Shown here piece after piece: positions 1-9,754 of a stretch of DNA of 64,000 bases; position 1 is the first letter of the stretch, and each line of letters starts with the position of its first letter. The translations under genes and the position numbers were made by a program. This stretch comes from Bacteroidales bacterium (GTDB lineage Bacteria; Bacteroidota; Bacteroidia; Bacteroidales; F082), in NCBI GenBank assembly GCA_024400305.1, contig JAKSMX010000001.1, positions 1-64,000 of the forward strand, in the 5' to 3' direction. The notes beneath the pieces were generated by a model, which had not been told where the DNA came from, made no database searches, and was given only the letters and a program-made list of their open reading frames with translations.

Positions 1-17
1 CTCTTGTCTCTAATCTG

Positions 18-55
18 AAAAAAACGCCGAAAGCCCCCGGCACGATGCCGGAGGC
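18..55 (-). terminator. Possible intrinsic terminator, minus strand
   Basis: Read on the minus strand, 55-46 (GCCTCCGGCA) pairs with 42-33 (TGCCGGGGGC) around a 3-nt loop, with one mismatch. A seven-T run (24-18) follows after eight bases, and a second stem GCCG/CGGC can form right before that run. No minus-strand gene lies between here and the end of frr at 439, so it may end a long frr transcript or belong to a leader of a gene beyond the window edge. Confidence 0.45.
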
Positions 56-77
56 CATGTTCTTGTCTGTAATATAA

Positions 78-125
78 GTGATTGATTTACAATATTTTGC
101 ACGGGGGGGGGGTAATTGCAATCAC
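78..125. repeat. Inverted repeat enclosing a G10 tract
   Basis: GTGATTG at 78-84 is matched by CAATCAC at 119-125. Between them lies a run of ten G residues (103-112), just after the AT-rich stretch ending in TATTTTGC. No gene start follows. The run could be a slippage-prone tract or an assembly artefact. Confidence 0.6.
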
Positions 126-249
126 CCTGTCCGCCGCATCAGGCAGACAACAACGCCGATTTTCATATTGCAAATGTTCTGTTTTCATAGTGGCGGCAAA
201 GATACGGCGTTTTTCGATACGGAGAACGGTTTTTTTTTATTTTTTTCCT

Positions 250-377
250 GCCGGGCACGCATGCCGCGTACCCGGTTACCAAGGTACTGCCCTGCGGGCA
301 GCCAGGCCAGGCGGAGTGCCTGTAAGGCACTACCTCAATAACCGGGTACATGGAGGCGAAGCCGACATGTGCCCGGC
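250..377. repeat. Multi-stem palindromic intergenic element
   Basis: The stretch folds into nested arms. GCCGGGCAC (250-258) pairs with GTGCCCGGC (369-377), and GTACCCGGTTA (268-278) pairs with TAACCGGGTAC (339-349). Inside are two hairpins, CTGCCC/GGGCAG (287-301) and AGTGCC/GGCACT (315-331). A third hairpin, ACATG/CATGT with inner GGC/GCC, lies at 348-370. It is visibly more GC-rich than its surroundings and has no convincing ORF. It looks like an interspersed palindromic unit or a structured RNA in the frr 3' region. Confidence 0.7.
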
Positions 378-406
378 GATACAGACACCCCCACGTGCGC
401 CAGCCA

Positions 407-438
407 CTTTTAACTTAATAACTTTATGAACTTTATAA
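407..438 (-). repeat. Octamer-type low-complexity repeat after frr stop
   Basis: On the minus strand the frr stop codon TAG is followed directly by TTATAAAGTTCATAAAGTT and further degenerate AAAGTT units. The same motif follows two other stop codons in this window (1742-1783 and 17005-17063). Confidence 0.6.
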
Positions 439-1002
439 CTAAACGGTGAGTATGTCCTTCTGTTTCAGTTCGTAAAGGTCATCGATTTTCTTCGTGAACT
501 TGTCGGTGAGTTTCTGGATTTCCTCCTGGAGCTGTTTCACTTCGTCTTCGGAGACACCTTCTTTTTCAAGTTTCTTGGCGTCGTCATTGGCGTTACGACG
601 AATGTTTCTGACACCGACCTTGGCGTCTTCGGCGGCTGTCTTGGCGCGTTTCGCCAGATCCCTGCGGCGTTCCTCCGTCAACGGCGGGACGAGTATCCTC
701 AGGAATTCGCCTTCGTTTTTCGGGTTGAAGCCGAGGTTTGCGGCCTGGATTGCCTTGTCGATTGCGCCGATGGAGCTTTTGTCGAAAGGCATTACGATGA
801 TCTGTCGCGGGTCGGGCGTGCCGATATTGGCGATCTGCTCTATTGGCATCAGCACGCCGTAACATTCCGCCTTCACGCCCTGAAGCATCATCGGGCTTGC
901 CTTGCCTGCCCTAATTTTCTGAAATTCCGATTCAAGGTGCTTTATGGTGCTTTCCATTGTCTCACCTGCCTCGTCAAGGATAAATTGTGATTCTTCTGTC
1001 AT
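439..1002 (-). CDS. frr: Ribosome recycling factor
   Basis: The 187-residue protein splits post-termination 70S ribosomes together with EF-G in the cytoplasm, allowing reuse of subunits. Family hallmarks are RAGKASP near residue 31, the conserved PPLTEERRRDLAK segment near 105-117 and the VRNIRR stretch near 130, all within the long helical arms. Length is normal for the family. The ATG at 1002 follows an AT-rich leader. It lies 29 bp downstream of pyrH on the same strand, the widespread pyrH-frr arrangement, so the two are probably cotranscribed. Octamer repeats and a structured palindrome occupy its 3' side. Confidence 0.97.
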   Translation of the reverse strand: MTEESQFILDEAGETMESTIKHLESEFQKIRAGKASPMMLQGVKAECYGVLMPIEQIANIGTPDPRQIIVMPFDKSSIGAIDKAIQAANLGFNPKNEGEFLRILVPPLTEERRRDLAKRAKTAAEDAKVGVRNIRRNANDDAKKLEKEGVSEDEVKQLQEEIQKLTDKFTKKIDDLYELKQKDILTV

Positions 1003-1031
1003 AGTAATTTAATTTTCAATATTTTAACCTA

Positions 1032-1739
1032 TTAATTTGTCACGAGAGTTCCGATATTCTCCCCTTCAAGGACTTTTGTGAGGTTGCCTTTGGTGTTCAT
1101 GTCGAACACGAGCATCGGCATGTTGTTTTCCTTGCACATAGTGAAAGCGGTGAGATCCATGACCTTGAGGTTTCTCTCGTAAGCCTCCATATATGTTATG
1201 GTTTCAAATTTCGTTGCTGTCGGGTCCTTCTCCGGGTCGGCGGTGTATATGCCGTCAACGCGCGTTCCTTTTAATATGATGTCGGCTTTTATCTCTATAG
1301 CTCTCAATGCGGAGCCGGTGTCGGTGGTGAAGTACGGATTTCCGGTGCCGCCGCCGATAAGCACGACGTAACCCTGTTCAAGATATTCGATTGCCTTCGG
1401 GCCGCTCATCAGCTCGGCGATCTTGTCGATTCCGATGCCTGAAAGGAGCACCGTCCTGACGCCTTTCGAGCGGAGCGACGACTGCAGCGAGATGCTGTTT
1501 ATGACCGTCGCGAGCATTCCCATGCTGTCGCCATACACCCTGTCGATGCCCTTGGCCGCACCCTGCAGGCCGCGGAAAATGTTGCCGCCTCCGATGACGA
1601 CGGCAATCTGCGCACCAGCTCTCACGGCCGCCGCAATCTCATCAGTATAGTCATCAAGCCGCTTCGGATCAATGCCATACTGCTGTTCTCCCATCAGTGA
1701 CTCACCACTGAGCTTCAATAACACTCTTTTGTATTTCAT
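1032..1739 (-). CDS. pyrH: UMP kinase
   Basis: The 235-residue amino-acid-kinase-fold enzyme phosphorylates UMP to UDP with ATP, feeding pyrimidine nucleotide synthesis in the cytoplasm. The sequence shows KLSGES at 9-14 (nucleotide phosphate loop), GGGNIFRG at 50-57 and the GGTGNPYFTTD substrate segment near 130. Length matches bacterial PyrH. It sits between an outer-membrane patatin gene and frr. The upstream 44 bp consist mostly of AAAGTT-type repeats. Cotranscription with frr is inferred from the 29-bp gap and shared strand. Confidence 0.97.
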   Translation of the reverse strand: MKYKRVLLKLSGESLMGEQQYGIDPKRLDDYTDEIAAAVRAGAQIAVVIGGGNIFRGLQGAAKGIDRVYGDSMGMLATVINSISLQSSLRSKGVRTVLLSGIGIDKIAELMSGPKAIEYLEQGYVVLIGGGTGNPYFTTDTGSALRAIEIKADIILKGTRVDGIYTADPEKDPTATKFETITYMEAYERNLKVMDLTAFTMCKENNMPMLVFDMNTKGNLTKVLEGENIGTLVTN

Positions 1740-1741
1740 AT

Positions 1742-1783
1742 ATTCAAACTTTCAACTTTACAAACTTTATGAACTTTCAACTC
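1742..1783 (-). repeat. Octamer-type repeat between PlpD-like gene and pyrH
   Basis: Directly after the TAG stop of the upstream gene the minus strand reads GAGTTGAAAGTTCATAAAGT and continues with further AAAGTT units up to the pyrH start. It fills the whole intergenic space, so it also forms the pyrH leader. Confidence 0.65.
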
Positions 1784-4006
1784 CTAAAACCAGTAGCCCA
1801 CATTGATGAATCCAACAAGTTCATTGATGTTGGATGTCATGAGGCTGACTTCGACAGGGCCGGCGAAAGTGTTGATGCCCAATGTCAGACCTGCGCCCAT
1901 CACGAAGCTGTCTTTCTTGAACCATTGCCTGAAATCGCTGTTCATGTGGCCGAAGTTCGTGCTTACAATAGTGTAGAACTGCTTATACACATTCCACTGC
2001 CATGCGACCCTTGCGAACGAAGCGAAGTCAACCACCTTTTCGATGAAATCCAAGCCGTCGAATGCCATTATATTGTCCGCATATTTCATTTTCGACTGTC
2101 CGCCGACGAAATATTTGTACGGGATCGGGAGTTCTGTAGTTCCAAGCCTTGCATTGACGGAGCCGCCGAACTTGATGGAGTGCTTCTCGGCCACCGGCGA
2201 CGTCTTCATGGCATCAGCTTGAAATGACCATGCCGGCGTTGATGACGAATTGCTGAACACGCCGTCATAGAAAATGCACTTCATGGTGGCATTTATCTTC
2301 CAGCCTCTTTTTGCAAATGTCGTAATATCTTCAGTATTAAGGTAATAGTTTGCGTAAAGATAGCCATAGAATTCATAATTCTTGGAAAGGCCCATGTTAC
2401 CGACAAGGTCGTTCACATGGAAAAACTCTCCTGCAACACCAAGTTTCAATGAACTGAAATAAGAATGTGTCAGCTGGCCGAACAGCTCCATCCTGTCGTT
2501 TTGGACGCTGTATGTGTGATTAATTTTGCCATCGTTATACTGGTCAATTTGATAATAGCCTCCGAAGAGTTCGGTGCCATACCGGAAGATCTTTCCATCG
2601 CGTTTGTTGACCCTGACACGCAGATACGGGCATTCGGCCACATTCAGGTCAACGCTCAGGGCACCGCGTTTGAATTTGTTGCCTTTGCTCGTCAAGGTGT
2701 AGTTCACGAGAGCGCCGATGCCGTAGTTGTTGTCGTAGTGGATGTCGAATGAGAACGATTGGTTGTTGACTTCCTTGCAATGCAATGTCAGCACCACGCC
2801 GCCCGGCGCATCACTCACCTCGTACCACAAGTCGGAATAGAACCCCGATGCCTTTAGGCGCAGGATTGTCTCCTCAATCTCGTCCACACTGAACATCCGC
2901 GGAAACGTCTTGCTGAACTCCCTCTTGACGTACGGGTCGTTGTTGTCCCTCAAACCGTTGAATCTGACATCGACGACATACAGGCTGTCTATAGGCTGTG
3001 CATGTGGCCTGACGACTTCAAAGTCAGAGATTGCATGTATTGAGTCGCCGAGACGTTTCAGTTTCGGGAACATGTCTTCGGCTGCCTGTTCTCCGAAATA
3101 AAGGATAGAGTCGAAGTCGTTGAACGACATCATATTACGTCCGTGAAGATTCGGACGGATATAAATATCGCAGTGTTTTCTGCCGTATTCAGTCTGTTCG
3201 AGTGACGAAAGATTCATCACATTTGTGAGGAGGCTCAGCGAGTTGTCAATGTCATCCGCCGCGATATTGTAGTCTTCGAGGTCGATGCCGATGATGATGT
3301 CAACGTCTTTTTCCTCCATGTTCCTCACCGGGAAGTTGTTGATCATTCCGCCGTCGATGAGAAGACGGCCGTCGTATCTGACTGGGGTGAAGAAGAACGG
3401 GATCGCCATGCTCGCCCTTATGGAGCGCGAGAGGCAGCCTTTGTCCATCTCGTATTCGCAGGCTTTTTCGATGTCAGTTCCCATGCAGTAGAACGGCACC
3501 GACAGCTTAGTGAAGTCATTGATTCCCTTGGCCGGAAGCATGAGGCGGCTGAGGAGATTGTTCACATAGACGCCATCGACGAGCGACTCACCGACCTTGA
3601 CCTTGCCCTTCTTTATCGGCAGTGTGACGATGTACTTCGTGTTTTCCATCTTCTTCTCAATGGGCTTGATGCGGTCAGGAATCCTGTCATAGATTATGGT
3701 GTTCCAATCCTGTTCCCTGACCAATTTCTCCATCATGTCAGGGTCGTATCCGGCGGCGTAGAGGCCACCGATTATGGAGCCGATGCTCGTGCCGCTGATA
3801 TAGTCAATCGGGATGCCGGCTTCTTCTATCTTCCTCAACACCCCGATGTGCGCGAAGCCCTTTGCGCCTCCGCCGCATAACACGACGCCGACACGCGGAC
3901 GGCGGACCGAATCGTTGTCTGTGCCCTGCGCCTTGGCATTCATGGAAAGCATTCCTATCACAGCCAGAACTGCGGCACACCTCATTAAATTAATACAGTT
4001 TCTCAT
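1784..4006 (-). CDS. Patatin-like phospholipase with POTRA and outer-membrane barrel (type Vd, PlpD-like), copy 1
   Basis: About 740 residues when started at the ATG at 4006, which has an A-rich leader and gives a clean signal peptide. An in-frame start ten codons upstream would spoil the signal. The patatin domain shows the oxyanion loop GGGAKG (about 45-50), the nucleophile elbow GTSIG (72-76) and the DGG dyad (218-220), so a Ser-Asp lipase is predicted intact. A POTRA-like segment follows (around FSVDEIEETILRLKASGFY), then an Omp85-type barrel ending in Trp-Phe. This order is that of type Vd self-secreted lipases such as PlpD and FplA. It lies 54 bp downstream of a paralog. The substrate is unknown. 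Confidence 0.88.
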   Translation of the reverse strand: MRNCINLMRCAAVLAVIGMLSMNAKAQGTDNDSVRRPRVGVVLCGGGAKGFAHIGVLRKIEEAGIPIDYISGTSIGSIIGGLYAAGYDPDMMEKLVREQDWNTIIYDRIPDRIKPIEKKMENTKYIVTLPIKKGKVKVGESLVDGVYVNNLLSRLMLPAKGINDFTKLSVPFYCMGTDIEKACEYEMDKGCLSRSIRASMAIPFFFTPVRYDGRLLIDGGMINNFPVRNMEEKDVDIIIGIDLEDYNIAADDIDNSLSLLTNVMNLSSLEQTEYGRKHCDIYIRPNLHGRNMMSFNDFDSILYFGEQAAEDMFPKLKRLGDSIHAISDFEVVRPHAQPIDSLYVVDVRFNGLRDNNDPYVKREFSKTFPRMFSVDEIEETILRLKASGFYSDLWYEVSDAPGGVVLTLHCKEVNNQSFSFDIHYDNNYGIGALVNYTLTSKGNKFKRGALSVDLNVAECPYLRVRVNKRDGKIFRYGTELFGGYYQIDQYNDGKINHTYSVQNDRMELFGQLTHSYFSSLKLGVAGEFFHVNDLVGNMGLSKNYEFYGYLYANYYLNTEDITTFAKRGWKINATMKCIFYDGVFSNSSSTPAWSFQADAMKTSPVAEKHSIKFGGSVNARLGTTELPIPYKYFVGGQSKMKYADNIMAFDGLDFIEKVVDFASFARVAWQWNVYKQFYTIVSTNFGHMNSDFRQWFKKDSFVMGAGLTLGINTFAGPVEVSLMTSNINELVGFINVGYWF

Positions 4007-4059
4007 AAAAATTATCTTTTTAAAACCAAGATCCAATATTTATATAATAAATTATCTTT

Positions 4060-6315
4060 TTAGAACCAGAATCCAATATTTATATACATGACAGCCTTGT
4101 CAAACATCGACCCTTTTGACAGCCCCAACTCGACAGGTCCGATAGGTGTCTTGTACCCGACCGTCAAGCCGGCGCCGAGGCCGAAGTTCGATGAGTCAAA
4201 CCAATCATCCCAGAAATATGAGAAATACCCGAAGTCGCAACTGACAGTCGTATATAAGCCTTTCCAGAAACTCCAGTACCACGACGTCTTCATGAAAGCG
4301 ACGAAATCACCAAGTTTGGAAGCAAACGGCACACCTGAAATCGGGATGATGTTGTCCATATATTTCATCCTTGACTGACCACCGCAGAAAACCTGGAAAT
4401 AGTCAGGCAGGAAATCCCTCACCAACGGCATCGTACCCACAGCTCCGACTCTTATCGAATGGTTTTTCCCGATAGGGAACGCCCTGTTGACATCCAACTT
4501 CAAAGTGAAATACGGTTCAGTGGAAGAATAATATTCCGTGCTATTATCATAGAGAATACATTTGGCCAAGAAATCGACATTCCAGCCTTCCCTCGTGAAA
4601 TCAGCATCATCCTCATTGTTGTAGAAATAACGGAAAAAGACATCAGGATAAAACCTGTAGGGATTATTGACCTCATACACGGTGTACATCTTGTCCTTGA
4701 CTTGCGAATAGCTTCCCGTAAATCCCGCACTCAACTGCTGATGCAGATTCGGAACATACTGCATGTAAAGATTGAATTTGTTCTCCTGGATTCCGTACAA
4801 AGCATAGAGCGACTTGTGCGATGTGTTCATGCTGAGCTTGAGGAGCATCGTCGAAGCGCTGGCGCCGACACGGAACTTGTTGTTCACATGCTTGGTGTAG
4901 TTGAGTCTGAGATATGGATAATCGGCGACACACGCATCGACGCTGAACACCCTTCTCTTGTATCTGTCTGAAACGTGCATGGTGGTATAATTGAGAAGCA
5001 CCTGCATCCTGTAGTTGTTGTCATAGTGAGCCGTAAAGCCGAATGTATGATAGCTATTTGATTTGCAATGCAATACAAGTGTATTACCAATCTCTGACTT
5101 TTTGACTTCATACCACATGTCAGTATAGAATCCAGTGGTATAGTTCTTCACTATGATTTCCTCAATCTCATCGATGGCGAAGACCCGCGGCAGACCTTCA
5201 TCCAAGAAGTACGATTTTATGCTTTGTATGTCATTAGAGCCAACGCCTTCGACTTCAACCTCCGCGATGAGAATTGAATCCATTGGTTGGACGTGAGGGC
5301 GTTTGATCTCGAACGGTTCTATCTTCTGAAGCGAGTCGGCCAGAGCCTTGAGTTCCATCTCGTGAGCTTTGCCGGCCTCTTCGCCGCATTTCAAGATAGG
5401 GCTGAAATCGTTGAACGACAACATATTGGCTTTGCCGATGTCGGGTCTGATGAGGATATCACATTCTTCACGGGCCTTGTTGCTCTCATGTTGTGACACG
5501 ACAGCGATGAGACGTTCGAGGATTTTGAGTGAGTTGTCGAGTTTCTCCTTGTCAATATATTCCATTTCAAGATCGATGCCGATGACGATGTCGGCGCCTT
5601 TCTCACGCATCAGCCTGACCGGGAAGTTGTTGAGCAGGCCGCCGTCGCACAGCAGCCTGTCGCCGTATTCCACAGGAGCGAAGAGGAACGGTATTGACAT
5701 GCTTGAACGTATCGCGCGGGCTATCGAGCCTTGCTCCAAGACGACAGGGTCGGCCGTCGTCATATCAGTAGCCACACAGAAGAACGGCACCGACAATTTG
5801 TTGAAGTCACGCTGCTCGTAGGCCGGAAGCGTCAGCCTTGTAAGCAACATATTGACATAGACGCCGTCAACGATTGAGTTTTTGATACGGAGCTTGCCGT
5901 CGTTGATCGGAAATTCGAGGAAATAGTTCCGTTTGTTCAGACGGTTGTCGAGCGACATGTACCTGCGCGGCACCTTGTCCATGATAATCAAGTCCCAGTC
6001 CTGATGCGTCGTAAGCTCCTCCATCATGTCCGGGTCATAGCCTACGGCGTAGAGTCCGCCGATGATGGAACCCATGCTGGTTCCGGCGATGTAGTCGATC
6101 GGGATGCCGGCTTCTTCGATGGCTTTCAACGCCCTGATGTGCGCGAAGCCCTTTGCGCCGCCGCCGCTCATCACCACGCCGATCTTCGGACGGTGTACGG
6201 CCGTGTCACCATGTCGCCTGGCGACTTCATAAACAACTTGGGCACTTGCATCTTGGATCAGCATAACACCAAACAGCAATACCACCGCAAATTTCAACAT
6301 TCTCATTTCTTTCAT
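4060..6315 (-). CDS. Patatin-like phospholipase with POTRA and outer-membrane barrel (type Vd, PlpD-like), copy 2
   Basis: The 751-residue paralog of the next gene downstream has the same architecture: signal peptide ending near SAQ (residue 26), patatin domain with GGGAKG (51-56), GTSMG (78-82) and DGG (224-226), a POTRA-like segment and a C-terminal barrel ending in Trp-Phe. The catalytic Ser-Asp dyad is present in both copies. The best-conserved blocks are the patatin motifs and the GGQS-RMKYMDN barrel segment, while the barrel strands have diverged. It sits 45 bp downstream of secA. A tandem duplication is inferred. Whether the lipase domain is released or stays at the cell surface cannot be told from sequence. 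Confidence 0.88.
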   Translation of the reverse strand: MKEMRMLKFAVVLLFGVMLIQDASAQVVYEVARRHGDTAVHRPKIGVVMSGGGAKGFAHIRALKAIEEAGIPIDYIAGTSMGSIIGGLYAVGYDPDMMEELTTHQDWDLIIMDKVPRRYMSLDNRLNKRNYFLEFPINDGKLRIKNSIVDGVYVNMLLTRLTLPAYEQRDFNKLSVPFFCVATDMTTADPVVLEQGSIARAIRSSMSIPFLFAPVEYGDRLLCDGGLLNNFPVRLMREKGADIVIGIDLEMEYIDKEKLDNSLKILERLIAVVSQHESNKAREECDILIRPDIGKANMLSFNDFSPILKCGEEAGKAHEMELKALADSLQKIEPFEIKRPHVQPMDSILIAEVEVEGVGSNDIQSIKSYFLDEGLPRVFAIDEIEEIIVKNYTTGFYTDMWYEVKKSEIGNTLVLHCKSNSYHTFGFTAHYDNNYRMQVLLNYTTMHVSDRYKRRVFSVDACVADYPYLRLNYTKHVNNKFRVGASASTMLLKLSMNTSHKSLYALYGIQENKFNLYMQYVPNLHQQLSAGFTGSYSQVKDKMYTVYEVNNPYRFYPDVFFRYFYNNEDDADFTREGWNVDFLAKCILYDNSTEYYSSTEPYFTLKLDVNRAFPIGKNHSIRVGAVGTMPLVRDFLPDYFQVFCGGQSRMKYMDNIIPISGVPFASKLGDFVAFMKTSWYWSFWKGLYTTVSCDFGYFSYFWDDWFDSSNFGLGAGLTVGYKTPIGPVELGLSKGSMFDKAVMYINIGFWF

Positions 6316-6360
6316 ATTTTATTACTTTAATTTTCCAGGATTAATAATAAATGTGTCAGG

Positions 6361-9300
6361 TTATTGCTCTCTTCCGTGACAGTTCTTGTATTTCTTGCCG
6401 CTGCCACACGGACACGGGTCGTTTCTCCCAACCTTCTTCTCGACATGGATGGGCTGCGTGACCTGGTTCTCCTGCGTGTTGCTGTGCGCCTGCGAAAGAA
6501 GGTCGTTTCGCTGCTCCCTGAGCTTGCTCCTGTCGGCCGGCTTCGCGCGATGCTCACGCACCTTGTTGGGATCCTGCTGCGGAAGGTCAGACTTCATCAG
6601 GAACGAGATGACCTCGCTGTTGATCTTCATGACCATCTCCTTGAAGAGGTTGAACGACTCCAGCTTGAATATCACCAGCGGGTCTTTCTGCTCGTATGTG
6701 GCGTTCTGCACCGACTGCTTCAAGTCGTCGAGTTCACGGAGATGCTCCTTCCACGCGTCGTCAATCATGCCGAGGGTGATGCCTTTCTCAAGTGACAACG
6801 AGATTTCGCGCGCGCCATTCTGCACGGCTTTCTCGATGTTCACGATGACATTCATGCCCTTCTTCCCATCCGTGAACGGGATGAGGATGTTCTTGTAACC
6901 TGGCTGCGTCTCGTAAATCTGCTTGATGAGCGGGAGCGTCTTCTCCCCGACAAGCTGTGTCTTCTTGTTATATGAATCAACGGCGCATTCGAACACCATC
7001 TCCGCAAGGTCATCGACTTTGCCGTGCTTGAGCTTGTCTTCGTCAAACGGAATTTCGATTCCGAGATTCGCGAACAAGTCCATCTTCAACGCCTCGAAAT
7101 CCTCGTCTTCCTTGTGTTTCTCGACCAGTGACTCACCGAGGTCATACATCATGTTGTTGATGTCAATCTGCAATCTCTCTCCGAACAGGGCGTGACGGCG
7201 TTTCTCATATATCGCCTCGCGCTGCGAGTTCATGACGTCATCGTATTCGAGCAGATGCTTACGCACTCCGAAATGGTTCTCCTCCACTTTCTTCTGCGCC
7301 TTCTCGATCTGCTTCGTAATCATCGAATGCTGGATCACCTCACCTTCCTGAAGCCCGAGGCGGTCCATTATGGGAGCAATGCGTTCGGAGCCGAACATAC
7401 GCATGAGGTCATCTTCAAGGGAAACGAAGAACTGCGAGCTGCCCGGGTCGCCCTGACGGCCGGCACGTCCTCTCAGCTGACGGTCAACACGGCGCGACTC
7501 ATGGCGTTCGGTGCCGATGATGGCGAGACCGCCAGCCTCCTTGACACCCGGCCCCAACTTGATGTCGGTACCACGGCCGGCCATATTGGTGGCGATGGTG
7601 ACAGTACCTGCGACACCGGCGTCCTTGACAATCTGCGCCTCCTTGAAATGCAGCTTGGCGTTCAGCACGTTATGTCTGATGTTTTTGCGCACCAGCATCC
7701 TGCTCAGCAACTCCGAAATCTCAACCGAAGTGGTGCCGACCAAAACTGGACGACCTTCCTTCACGAGTTGTTCGATCTGCTCGATGACAGCATTGTATTT
7801 CTCACGTTTCGTCTTGTAAATCAAGTCTTCGCGGTCGTCACGGGCGATAGGTCTGTTTGTCGGGATGACGACGACATCGAGTTTGTAGATGTCCCAGAAC
7901 TCACCGGCTTCCGTCTCCGCGGTACCAGTCATGCCCGCGAGCTTGTGATACATGCGGAAGTAGTTCTGCAACGTGATCGTGGCGTAGGTCTGCGTCGCGG
8001 CTTCGACATCGACGTTCTCCTTCGCCTCGACAGCCTGATGCAGCCCGTCCGACCAGCGGCGGCCTTCCATGATACGGCCTGTCTGCTCGTCAACGATCTT
8101 CACCTTGTTGTCAATGACAACGTAATCGACATCTTTCTCAAACAACGTGTAAGCTTTCAGAAGCTGCTGCACCGTATGCAGACGCTCCGACTTCACCGTG
8201 AAGTTACGCATGATTTCCGACTTCTTGAGGATTTTCTCGTCGGCGGCGAGATCTGACTTCTCAAGGTCTGCGATTTCCGAACCGACGTCAGGGATGACGA
8301 AAAATGTCGAATCGTTGTAGGCCTTTGAAAGTTCCTCGGAGCCTTTATCCGTAAGGACGACCGTATTGAGTTTCTCATCGATGACGAAATAAAGCTCGTC
8401 GTCAATGATATGCATGTTCTTGTTCTGTTCCTGCATATAGAAGCCTTCCGTCTTGAGCAGCAGCGACTTCATTCCTTCTTCAGATAGGAACTTGATGAGT
8501 GCGCTGTTCTTCGGGAGGCCGTGGTAGGCGCGGAAAAGCTGGTCGGCGCCGTGCGATTTCTCTTCTTCCGTCGATGCGGGATTTGTCAGGATCTTCTTCG
8601 CTTCGGCGAGGCACTGTGTCACGAGGCGCTTCTGTGCCTCATAGAGGTTCACGACATCAGGTTTCAGCTCGTTGAACTCCTGGTCATCGCCGCGCGGTGT
8701 CGGGCCGCTGATAATCAAAGGCGTACGCGCATCATCGATCAATACGGAGTCAACCTCATCGACGATTGCGTAGTGATGTTTGCGCTGCACGAGCTCCTCC
8801 GGGTTGCCCGTCATGTTGTCGCGCAGGTAATCGAAGCCGAATTCGTTGTTGGTGCCGTAGGTGATGTCGGAGTTGTACGCCGCACGTCTCTCCGCCGAGT
8901 TGGGCTGGTGCTTGTCGATACAGTCAACGGTGAGGCCGAGGAAGTTGTAAATCGTCCCCATCCACTCGGAGTCACGTTTGGCGAGGTAGTCGTTGACGGT
9001 GACGACATGCACGCCGCGTCCGGCCAATGCGTTGAGGTAAACCGGCAGCGTCGCGACGAGGGTCTTGCCTTCACCGGTCGCCATCTCAGCGATTTTCCCC
9101 TGGTGAAGCACTATGCCGCCGATGATCTGCACGTTGTAATGCACCATGTCCCATGTCACGACGTTTCCGCCCGCCATCCAGCTGTTCTTGTAAAAGACGC
9201 GGTCGCCTTCGACGTTGATGTGGTCGTATTTCGCCGCGAGGTCGCGGTCAAGGTCGGTGGCCGTGGCTTCAACGACTTCGTTCTCCTTGAAACGTTTCGC

Positions 9301-9651
9301 CGTCTCCTTCATCACGGCGAAAGCCTCCGGCATGACATCATTCAAAGCCTCCTCAATCTTCTCAAGCACCTGTTTCTCAAGTTTGTCAACCTGCTCGTAA
9401 ATGTCGTTCTTCTCCTCAAGATCCATGTCGGCGTTGCTCTCGACACGAGCCTTCAGCTCATCGATCTTCGCCTGTTCACCGGCTATGTGATTCTGTATGT
9501 ATTCCTTAAACTCTGTTGTCTTGTGACGCAGGCTGTCGATATCCAAGTCCTTGATTTTCTCGTATGCATCGAGCGTTTTCTGCAATAACGGCTGCAGAGC
9601 CTTGTTGTCACGCGTAGATTTGTTTCCAAATAATTTTGATAAAAAACTCAT
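6361..9651 (-). CDS. secA: Preprotein translocase ATPase SecA
   Basis: The 1096-residue motor drives export of unfolded preproteins through SecYEG. Visible features are Walker A ATGEGKT at 191-197, the [13 protein letters not shown] block near 297 (Walker B), the helicase motif [10 protein letters not shown] in the second ATPase domain, and a C-terminal zinc-binding SEC-C motif ([14 protein letters not shown], last 20 residues). The length near 1100 is typical of Bacteroidota because of inserted regions. The long product supplies every exported protein encoded nearby. A 103-bp leader contains a -7 box and a hairpin. Confidence 0.98.
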   Translation of the reverse strand: MSFLSKLFGNKSTRDNKALQPLLQKTLDAYEKIKDLDIDSLRHKTTEFKEYIQNHIAGEQAKIDELKARVESNADMDLEEKNDIYEQVDKLEKQVLEKIEEALNDVMPEAFAVMKETAKRFKENEVVEATATDLDRDLAAKYDHINVEGDRVFYKNSWMAGGNVVTWDMVHYNVQIIGGIVLHQGKIAEMATGEGKTLVATLPVYLNALAGRGVHVVTVNDYLAKRDSEWMGTIYNFLGLTVDCIDKHQPNSAERRAAYNSDITYGTNNEFGFDYLRDNMTGNPEELVQRKHHYAIVDEVDSVLIDDARTPLIISGPTPRGDDQEFNELKPDVVNLYEAQKRLVTQCLAEAKKILTNPASTEEEKSHGADQLFRAYHGLPKNSALIKFLSEEGMKSLLLKTEGFYMQEQNKNMHIIDDELYFVIDEKLNTVVLTDKGSEELSKAYNDSTFFVIPDVGSEIADLEKSDLAADEKILKKSEIMRNFTVKSERLHTVQQLLKAYTLFEKDVDYVVIDNKVKIVDEQTGRIMEGRRWSDGLHQAVEAKENVDVEAATQTYATITLQNYFRMYHKLAGMTGTAETEAGEFWDIYKLDVVVIPTNRPIARDDREDLIYKTKREKYNAVIEQIEQLVKEGRPVLVGTTSVEISELLSRMLVRKNIRHNVLNAKLHFKEAQIVKDAGVAGTVTIATNMAGRGTDIKLGPGVKEAGGLAIIGTERHESRRVDRQLRGRAGRQGDPGSSQFFVSLEDDLMRMFGSERIAPIMDRLGLQEGEVIQHSMITKQIEKAQKKVEENHFGVRKHLLEYDDVMNSQREAIYEKRRHALFGERLQIDINNMMYDLGESLVEKHKEDEDFEALKMDLFANLGIEIPFDEDKLKHGKVDDLAEMVFECAVDSYNKKTQLVGEKTLPLIKQIYETQPGYKNILIPFTDGKKGMNVIVNIEKAVQNGAREISLSLEKGITLGMIDDAWKEHLRELDDLKQSVQNATYEQKDPLVIFKLESFNLFKEMVMKINSEVISFLMKSDLPQQDPNKVREHRAKPADRSKLREQRNDLLSQAHSNTQENQVTQPIHVEKKVGRNDPCPCGSGKKYKNCHGREQ

Positions 9652-9683
9652 ATTTCGTTAATGTTTATTTACTAAAAAATTCA

Positions 9684-9717
9684 GCAACTTCTATTTCACA
9701 AAAGTTGCGCAAAAATA
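9684..9717 (-). promoter_or_regulatory. secA promoter -7 box and leader hairpin
   Basis: On the minus strand TATTTTTG (9717-9710) matches the Bacteroidota -7 consensus TAnnTTTG. It is followed immediately by a hairpin, GCAACTT (9708-9702) with AAGTTGC (9690-9684), which would lie at or near the 5' end of the transcript. No good -33 box was seen. Confidence 0.5.
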
Positions 9718-9754
9718 ACTATTTTTTTTATATAATTATAGAAAAACGTGAAAT

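Noticed and set aside
7192..8256. Long open frame on the plus strand opposite secA, 354 codons (and a 355-codon one at 8521-9588)
   Set aside because: They are antisense shadows of the well-supported secA gene and have no family signature.
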